DNA of 64,000 bases from contig DATBMA010000088.1 of assembly GCA_036555105.1 (NCBI GenBank), positions 1 to 64,000 of the forward strand, given 5' to 3'. The DNA comes from DATBMA01 sp036555105 (GTDB taxonomy: Bacteria; Actinomycetota; Acidimicrobiia; Spongiisociales; ZC4RG35). Position numbers and translations under genes: made by a program. The notes under the pieces were generated by a model, which saw nothing but the letters and a program-made list of their open reading frames with translations, searched no databases and was not told the DNA's origin. Shown here in pieces: positions 57,047-64,000 of the stretch (its first letter is position 1; each line of letters begins with the position of its first letter).

Positions 57047-57088
57047 GTGCGATGTGAGACGTGCGACGTGAGACGTGAGACGTGCGAC
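57047..57088. repeat. Tandem heptamer array (GTGAGAC/GTGCGAC)
   Basis: Six contiguous 7-bp units (GTGCGAT, GTGAGAC, GTGCGAC, GTGAGAC, GTGAGAC, GTGCGAC) end 5 bp before the antiporter stop codon, in the 122-bp gap upstream of the trans-sulfuration gene. Looser inverted copies (GTCTCGGAA, GTCTCGAG, GTCTCATC) precede it from 57021. Confidence 0.85.
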
Positions 57089-57092
57089 CTTG

Positions 57093-58376
57093 CTACTCGT
57101 ACAGCTCGGCGACCGGGACTCTGAGCCCGTCGCGCATCACCGTCTTGAGGCTTCCGAACGTGTTCCTCAGTACCCACAGGGCGCCTACCAGGAAGGCGAT
57201 CCCCACCCCCAACCGGCCGGGGGCGGCGTAATGCTCGGGAAGGATGCCGCTCGAGGCGAGTTGGACGGCGAACAGCCCCAGCAGGACCCAGGCTTCATTG
57301 CGGCTGATGCTGCGGCTGGCCAGCACCGCCACCGCGAAGATCGACTGGGCGGCGGTGACGAACAGCTCGTCTCGTTGCTGGACGTCGAGCGGCAGGCCGT
57401 GCAATGACGCCGAGCTGATGGCAAAGACGATCGGGAGGGAGCCGACCAGCAGGGTCCATTGGTTCACCTTCGATGAGACCAGGGCGCCGAGACCGATCCT
57501 GGCCTGCATGCGCCACGCAAACAGCCCTGCCACCAACAACTCCGGAGCCTCCGATGCCAGCGGGGCCAGCCACTTGACCAGCAGGAACTCGTCGATCCCC
57601 AGCTCCTCTCCGACATGCAGCAACGACTCGGCGAAGGGCTCGGCGCAGGCGAGGATCACCGCCGCGGCGACCACGAACATCACGATGTTCACGGTGCGCC
57701 GCCGCCTCTTCGGGAAGGATCCGAGGTAGGCGGCCGGACCGATCAGGTGCGGCTCCGAGGTAGGGGCTTTGGACAAACGAATCAGGTAAAGGACGTAGAG
57801 GGTCACCAGGACGGCCGCATCGACCAGCGTGAGGCTGCTGCGAAGCGGGAGGCTCAAGCCGTATATCGATGCCAGGGTGAGGAAGGCGATGTCGATCGAC
57901 TGGCCTCTGGCGAGGTGGATCTCGGTCGAGGTGGCGCCGCCGATTTCGGTTGGGCCCGTCTGGCCTCTGGTGAGCTTGCGGACCCGCCAGGTACCGAGCA
58001 GGACCACCAGTGGCCAGCCGAATCCGATGAGCAGCTGGTTGGCGCCGGTCATGTTCGCCAGGGCGTAGGGGGCATAAGAAGGGTCCTCTCCTGCCTTCCA
58101 CGTGAACACGAAGTCGACCGCGTACTCGGGGAGAAGGGCGATCAGAGCCAGCAGGGCGAGGGCCAGCCCCGCCGCGATGTCCATCTGCACGACCTCGGCT
58201 GCCCAGGAGAGGAGGAAGGCAGCTCCGACGATGGCGAGGCCAAAAACCAGGGCTGCCACCACTGGGGGTGGCTCGGTTCCGCTGAACGCGACCCAGACAC
58301 CTGGTACTGCTGCCAGGAGTGCCAGACCGATGTATGTCAACTCCCGGACGGGGTGTTCCAGAGCGGGATCTTGCAT
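57093..58376 (-). CDS. CaCA-like cation antiporter family membrane protein
   Basis: This 427-aa protein has about 11 helices. Two inverted repeats resemble the alpha repeats of Ca2+/cation exchangers: LLPEYAVDFVFTWKAGED near 95 and ASEAPELLVAGLFAWRMQ near 283, the latter followed by VSSKVNQWTLLVGSLPI. The acidic residues in these motifs are the expected ion ligands. It should exchange Na+ or H+ for Ca2+ or another cation. The ATG at 58376 is chosen; an extended frame upstream overlaps the divergent glgB region. Confidence 0.88.
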   Translation of the reverse strand: MQDPALEHPVRELTYIGLALLAAVPGVWVAFSGTEPPPVVAALVFGLAIVGAAFLLSWAAEVVQMDIAAGLALALLALIALLPEYAVDFVFTWKAGEDPSYAPYALANMTGANQLLIGFGWPLVVLLGTWRVRKLTRGQTGPTEIGGATSTEIHLARGQSIDIAFLTLASIYGLSLPLRSSLTLVDAAVLVTLYVLYLIRLSKAPTSEPHLIGPAAYLGSFPKRRRRTVNIVMFVVAAAVILACAEPFAESLLHVGEELGIDEFLLVKWLAPLASEAPELLVAGLFAWRMQARIGLGALVSSKVNQWTLLVGSLPIVFAISSASLHGLPLDVQQRDELFVTAAQSIFAVAVLASRSISRNEAWVLLGLFAVQLASSGILPEHYAAPGRLGVGIAFLVGALWVLRNTFGSLKTVMRDGLRVPVAELYE

Positions 58377-58446
58377 GGAGCCGGGGGAGCTTACGGGAGG
58401 CTGGGGCCAAGCTGGCCGACTTCCCCCCGGTAGCCTCGCCGCCCGA

Positions 58447-60318
58447 GTGCCTGCCACATGGACCGAGAACGACCGCTGGCTGTTCGCTGAAGGCCTGCAC
58501 CTGCAGCTGGCCGAGCATCTGGGCTGTCACCTGGAGGGTGACGAGGCCACATTCCGGGTCTGGGCGCCAAATGCGGCAGAGGTTGCGCTGATCGGCGACT
58601 TCAACGGGTGGGATCCGGCCGCCGAGCCGATGAAGCTCGACGAAGCAAGCGGGGTCTGGGAAGCCCAGCTCGGAGGGATCCAGCAGGGCATGGCCTACAA
58701 GTACAGGGTGGCTTCGAGGCTGCGCGGCCGTGTCGTCGACAAGGCCGATCCGTTTGCCTTCACTGCCGAGCACCCGCCCGCGACGGCCTCGGTCACCTGG
58801 TCCGGCGACTACGACTGGGCCGACGGCGAATGGATGCGGAACCGGGCCGATCGCCGGTCTCCTCAGGCTCCGATCTCGATCTATGAGTTGCACTTGGGCT
58901 CGTGGCGGCGGCCGGCCGGGTATCGGGTGCTCGCTCCGAAGATCGCCGACTACGTGGCGGACCTCGGCTTCACCCATGTTGAGCTGCTCCCGGTAATGGA
59001 GCACCCGTTCTACGGGTCGTGGGGGTATCAGTGCACCGGCTACTTCGCCGCCACCTCCCGCTACGGAAAGCCGGAGGACCTGATGTACCTGATCGACCAC
59101 CTCCACCAGCGCGGCATCGGGGTGGTGCTGGACTGGGTGCCCTCACACTTCCCGGCCGACGAACACGGGCTGGAGATGTTCGACGGCACCCACTTGTACG
59201 AGCATGCCGACCCCCGGCTCGGGCGCCATCCCGACTGGGACTCCCTGATCTTCAATTACGACCGTCCCCAGGTCCGCAGCTTCCTCCTCTCCTCGGCCGA
59301 CTACTGGCTGAGGGACTTCCACGCCGATGGGCTGCGGGTGGATGCTGTGGCGTCGATGCTCTACCTCGACTATTCGCGGGATGACGGCGCCTGGGTGCCC
59401 AACCGCTACGGGGGCAGGGAGAACCTTGGGGCGATCGAGCTCCTGACCCGCCTCAACCAGTCGGTCGATCTCCACCACCCGGGGGTGATGGTCATCGCCG
59501 AGGAGTCGACGGCCTGGCCGGGTGTGACCCGCCCGGTCTCCGAGGCTGGGCTGGGCTTTGCCTACAAGTGGGATCTTGGGTGGATGAACGACACCCTTCG
59601 GTACATGGCGTTGGATCCCCTCTTTCGATCGCACAGCGCCAACCACCAACTGCTCACGTTCCGGGGCATGTACGCGCTGGCCGAGAGGTTTCTGTTGCCG
59701 CTGTCACACGACGAGGTGGTCCACGGCAAGCGATCCCTGCTGGGAAAGCAGGTCGGCGAGGGCGACACCCGCTATGCCGCCCTGCGGCTGCTCTTCGGAT
59801 TTCAGTGGTCGACTCCAGGCAAGAAGCTGCTGTTCATGGGGGGCGAGATCGCCCAGCCCTACGAGTGGAACCACGACGGCGACATGGATTGGGAGGGGCT
59901 GGCGGACCCGGGGCCGGCTGGGGTGCAGGCATGGGTGTCGGCCCTCAACGCCCTCTACTCCGTCGAGCCCGCCCTTCATGCAGGTGATCACTCGACGGAT
60001 GGGTTCCACTGGCTGGAACCGGACGACTCGAACCACAGCACCCTCTCCTATTTTCGGGCCGCGGAAGGAGCGAGGCCGGTGATGGTGGTGGCGAACTTCA
60101 CCCCGGTGGCCTGGCATGACTATCGGGTTGGTGCTCCCCGGGCCGGGGAGTGGGCGGTCGCCCTTAGCAGCGACGACCTCGCCTTCGGCGGCTCCGGAAT
60201 TGGCACACTGGGCCCAATGCAGACAGAGGCGGAGCCCATGCACGGACAGCAGCAGTCACTGGTCCTCCAGATCGCGCCATTGTCAATATCGTTCATGGTG
60301 CCGATGGATCCGCGATGA
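58447..60318 (+). CDS. glgB: 1,4-alpha-glucan branching enzyme
   Basis: This 623-aa GH13 enzyme creates alpha-1,6 branches in glycogen. It has a single N-terminal CBM48 domain (AEVALIGDFNGWDPAAEP near 45) and the catalytic barrel. The nucleophile Asp299 is in GLRVDAVASMLY, with the general acid in VIAEES near 350 and Asp in LSHDEVVHGK near 422. It lacks the extra N-terminal domain of longer GlgB forms. I chose the GTG at 58447. It is coupled to glgC by a 4-bp ATGA overlap. Confidence 0.95.
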   Translation: MPATWTENDRWLFAEGLHLQLAEHLGCHLEGDEATFRVWAPNAAEVALIGDFNGWDPAAEPMKLDEASGVWEAQLGGIQQGMAYKYRVASRLRGRVVDKADPFAFTAEHPPATASVTWSGDYDWADGEWMRNRADRRSPQAPISIYELHLGSWRRPAGYRVLAPKIADYVADLGFTHVELLPVMEHPFYGSWGYQCTGYFAATSRYGKPEDLMYLIDHLHQRGIGVVLDWVPSHFPADEHGLEMFDGTHLYEHADPRLGRHPDWDSLIFNYDRPQVRSFLLSSADYWLRDFHADGLRVDAVASMLYLDYSRDDGAWVPNRYGGRENLGAIELLTRLNQSVDLHHPGVMVIAEESTAWPGVTRPVSEAGLGFAYKWDLGWMNDTLRYMALDPLFRSHSANHQLLTFRGMYALAERFLLPLSHDEVVHGKRSLLGKQVGEGDTRYAALRLLFGFQWSTPGKKLLFMGGEIAQPYEWNHDGDMDWEGLADPGPAGVQAWVSALNALYSVEPALHAGDHSTDGFHWLEPDDSNHSTLSYFRAAEGARPVMVVANFTPVAWHDYRVGAPRAGEWAVALSSDDLAFGGSGIGTLGPMQTEAEPMHGQQQSLVLQIAPLSISFMVPMDPR

Positions 60319-61562
60319 AGGCCGTCGACCGTCACCATGTGCTCTCGATCGTCCTCGCCGGAGGTGAAGGAAAGCGGCTGATGCCGTTGACTCGTGACCG
60401 GGCGAAGCCGGCGGTTCCCTTTGGCGGCCACTACCGCCTCATCGACTTCGCCCTCTCCAATCTGGTCAACGGCGGGTTTCGCCAGATCGTCGTGCTGACC
60501 CAGTACAAGAGCCACAGCCTCAACGTGCATATCTCCCGAACCTGGCGAATGTCGACGATGCTCGGCAACTACGTCACTTCGGTTCCCGCTCAGATGCGCC
60601 GGGGAGAGCGTTGGTTCCTGGGATCTGCCGACGCCCTCTTCCAGAACGTCAACCTGGTCGATGACGAAGCCCCTGACTACGTGTTCGTATTTGGGGCCGA
60701 TCACATCTACCGCATGGACCCCTCCCAGATGCTTGCCCAGCATCTCGACACCGACGCCGGGGCCACCATCGCCGGAATCCGCGTTCCCGTCTCCCAGGCG
60801 AGCCAGTTCGGGGTGATCGCCCGCGGCGAGACCACCAGGATCGAGAGCTTTCTCGAGAAGCCGGACGACCCGCCGTCCACCCCGGACAACCCCGACGAGG
60901 CCCTGGTGTCGATGGGCAACTACCTGTTCGAGACCGACCTCCTGCTGGAGTACCTCGCCCTGGATGCAGCCGACGACACCTCGCGGCATGACATCGGGGG
61001 AAACCTTCTCCCGCGGATGGTGCAGGACGGCGTTGCTCATGTCTACGACTTCACCGCCAACGACGTCCCCGGGGTGACCGATCGCGAGCGCGGCTACTGG
61101 CGCGATGTGGGGACCCTCGATTCCTACTTCGACGCGCATCTCGACCTTGTCGCCACCGAGCCGATCTTCAACCTCTACAACCAGGAGTGGCCGATCTACA
61201 CGGCGAGCCGCCTCGACCCACCGGCCAAGGTCGTCGCGGTCGCCGAGCACGGGGCGGGGCAGGTGGCCGACTCGATTCTCTCCAACGGGGTGATCCTCTC
61301 AGGCGGTTACGTCCGAAGCTCGGTCCTTTCTCCCGGGGTGAGGGTGGAGCCGGGAGCCCTGGTAGAGAGATGCATCCTCCTCGACGACGTGGTGGTTGGA
61401 CCAGATGCCGTGTTGCGCGGCGTTGTCATCGACAAGAACGTCGAAGTGCCCGGAGGTGCCCAGATCGGGGTCGACCCCGAACGCGACCGAGCCCGCTTCA
61501 CCGTGAGCGGCGGCGGAGTGGTGGCCATTGCGAAGGGCGAAGTCATCACCGAGCCGGTATGA
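60315..61562 (+). CDS. glgC: Glucose-1-phosphate adenylyltransferase
   Basis: This 415-aa enzyme makes ADP-glucose, the committed step of glycogen synthesis. The pyrophosphorylase motif VLAGGEGKRLMPLTRDRAKP is near residue 13. The regulatory/catalytic segments FGADHIYRMD near 130 and a substrate loop FLEKPD near 180 are intact. The C-terminal left-handed beta-helix (VADSILSNGVILSGGYVRSS onward) is complete. It overlaps glgB by 4 bp. No glgA gene is in the window. Confidence 0.97.
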   Translation: MKAVDRHHVLSIVLAGGEGKRLMPLTRDRAKPAVPFGGHYRLIDFALSNLVNGGFRQIVVLTQYKSHSLNVHISRTWRMSTMLGNYVTSVPAQMRRGERWFLGSADALFQNVNLVDDEAPDYVFVFGADHIYRMDPSQMLAQHLDTDAGATIAGIRVPVSQASQFGVIARGETTRIESFLEKPDDPPSTPDNPDEALVSMGNYLFETDLLLEYLALDAADDTSRHDIGGNLLPRMVQDGVAHVYDFTANDVPGVTDRERGYWRDVGTLDSYFDAHLDLVATEPIFNLYNQEWPIYTASRLDPPAKVVAVAEHGAGQVADSILSNGVILSGGYVRSSVLSPGVRVEPGALVERCILLDDVVVGPDAVLRGVVIDKNVEVPGGAQIGVDPERDRARFTVSGGGVVAIAKGEVITEPV

Positions 61563-61627
61563 GCCGTTCGGCTTATCCAGAAGCGCCGGAATAGGACTAG
61601 TTTCGGGTTTGACGGCTGGGAGGCCTA

Positions 61628-61909
61628 TTGGTTCGCGGGGCGCTTAAGTCGAGTCGGGGCGCGGTCGTCGTTGAGGCTGCGATCGTGCTCATCTTCATCG
61701 CCTTGCTGGCGTTCGCCGCCCTTCAGTTCTTCGGCGGCGGGGTGGGTGCCACCTGGGATGGGGTGGCGAACGATGTCCAGAACGCCCCGACCGTGGAGAA
61801 CCCGGGCGGAGGCTGGGCCGGCGGCGGTTCCGGCGGCGGTTCCGGTGGTGGGGGCGGGCCGGCCGGTACGATCATCATCACCACCACCACCACCACCACT
61901 GCCCCCTAG
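61628..61909 (+). CDS. Small pilin-like membrane protein with Gly/Thr-rich tail
   Basis: The protein has 93 residues. After a short basic N-terminus, RGAVVVEAAIVLIFIALLAF has the form of a type IVb/Flp or TadE class III signal: Gly before the cleavage point, Glu at about +5 and a hydrophobic stretch. A Gly/Ser-rich region (about 58-78) and a Thr tract (ITTTTTTTAP), encoded by ACC/CAC microsatellite DNA, follow. No tad/flp genes are near. The TTG start and short length make the gene call tentative. It is convergent with glgX. Confidence 0.6.
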   Translation: MVRGALKSSRGAVVVEAAIVLIFIALLAFAALQFFGGGVGATWDGVANDVQNAPTVENPGGGWAGGGSGGGSGGGGGPAGTIIITTTTTTTAP

Positions 61910-61920
61910 GCAGGGGCCGG

Positions 61921-63840
<1,920 letters not shown>

Positions 63841-63893
63841 CCGGGCACCCTCGTCGGGGAGCGCCAGAGAAGCCGGGTCGGTGGCGGGCCGGT

Positions 63894-64000
63894 TCAGGGC
63901 TGGCAGTTCCAGGCAGCCCAGTAGGGCTTGCCACGGGACTGGTAGTAGTAGGTCAGCCAGTCGGCGGAGGCGATGTTGGCCTCGGGCTCGAAGACGCTTG
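63894..64000 (-). CDS. C-terminal fragment of a probable lytic-transglycosylase-like protein (runs off the window)
   Basis: Only the last 35 codons are present. They read SVFEPEANIASADWLTYYYQ, then SRGKPYWAAWNCQP and a TGA at 63894-63896. The pattern FDP..NI..A.WL and a final W..W.C resembles the end of SLT/lysozyme-like domains in actinobacterial cell-wall proteins. The 5' part lies outside the window, so the assignment is tentative. glgX begins 54 bp after this stop on the same strand. Confidence 0.5.
   Translation of the reverse strand, partial: SVFEPEANIASADWLTYYYQSRGKPYWAAWNCQP

Noticed and set aside
48339..57088. GTGAGAC arrays as CRISPR
   Set aside because: Units are 7-8 bp and contiguous with no spacers, and no cas genes are present.
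63841..63893. Extension of GlgX upstream of the GTG at 63840
   Set aside because: The frame stays open, but there is no start codon before the stop of the preceding gene at 63894.

Overview
The window is a GC-rich, gene-dense bacterial chromosome segment with about 60 protein genes. It has no rRNA or tRNA gene, CRISPR array or transposase that I can recognise. Several things point to a high-GC actinobacterium (Actinomycetota), probably an uncultured Acidimicrobiia-like lineage: an HspR-type MerR repressor encoded after dnaK-grpE-dnaJ with a HAIR-like operator before clpB, an F420-type LLM oxidoreductase, a GlnA4-like glutamine synthetase paralogue, and many surface proteins with Thr-rich linkers behind a lipobox or anchor. 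The phylum is an inference from gene content; no marker phylogeny was possible.

Layout. 1-432: intergenic, with two diverged copies of a ~110-bp double-hairpin repeat. 433-8918: dxs, a CapA-like lipoprotein, a PQQ-type propeller protein, an M20 amidohydrolase, a small lipoprotein, and the membrane group mscL / nfeD / band-7. 8946-16197: a probable gamma-glutamyl amine (ethanolamine?) catabolic cluster of SDR, glutamine synthetase-like enzyme, APC permease, aldehyde dehydrogenase and class I glutamine amidotransferase, with a TolB-like propeller gene in between. 16252-27160: the heat-shock region with clpB (HAIR upstream), a decayed four-helix-bundle gene, and dnaK-grpE-dnaJ-hspR divergent from lon. 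27200-33266: LMW phosphatase coupled to an orphan DNA methyltransferase, a YidB-like protein, GNAT, msrB, Nudix, CHAD, and a P-loop kinase/LLM fusion. 33274-40718: a long minus-strand run with a NifS-like enzyme, helical protein and MOSC protein (a split molybdenum-cofactor-sulfurase-like operon), EamA and MFS transporters, an ECF sigma factor coupled to an O6-alkylguanine transferase, and an anchored protein. 40803-49422: an amino-sugar island (ROK regulator, ABC importer without an ATPase, GH3, NagA, SIS isomerase/deaminase). 49294-58376: M50 protease, stand-alone LigD-type polymerase and ATP ligase genes, YihY, several conserved hypotheticals, a PLP trans-sulfuration enzyme and a cation antiporter. 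58447-63840: glycogen metabolism (glgB-glgC, glgX) with a small pilin-like ORF. 63894-64000: the 3' end of a probable transglycosylase-type gene.

How it fits together. The genome is compact: ATGA/GTGA/TGATG stop-start overlaps couple many pairs, and five convergent pairs overlap at their 3' ends. Non-coding structure is concentrated in a few gaps. Between 48.3 and 57.1 kb, four gaps carry tandem arrays of a 7- or 8-bp word (GTGAGAC / GTGAGACC), a second word (CCAGCCN) is arrayed after clpB, and a perfect 24-bp palindrome covers the start of the DNA methyltransferase gene. These arrays, the NifS-like/helical/MOSC operon, the kinase-LLM fusion next to a CHAD gene and the sigma/alkyltransferase pair are the items most worth following up.
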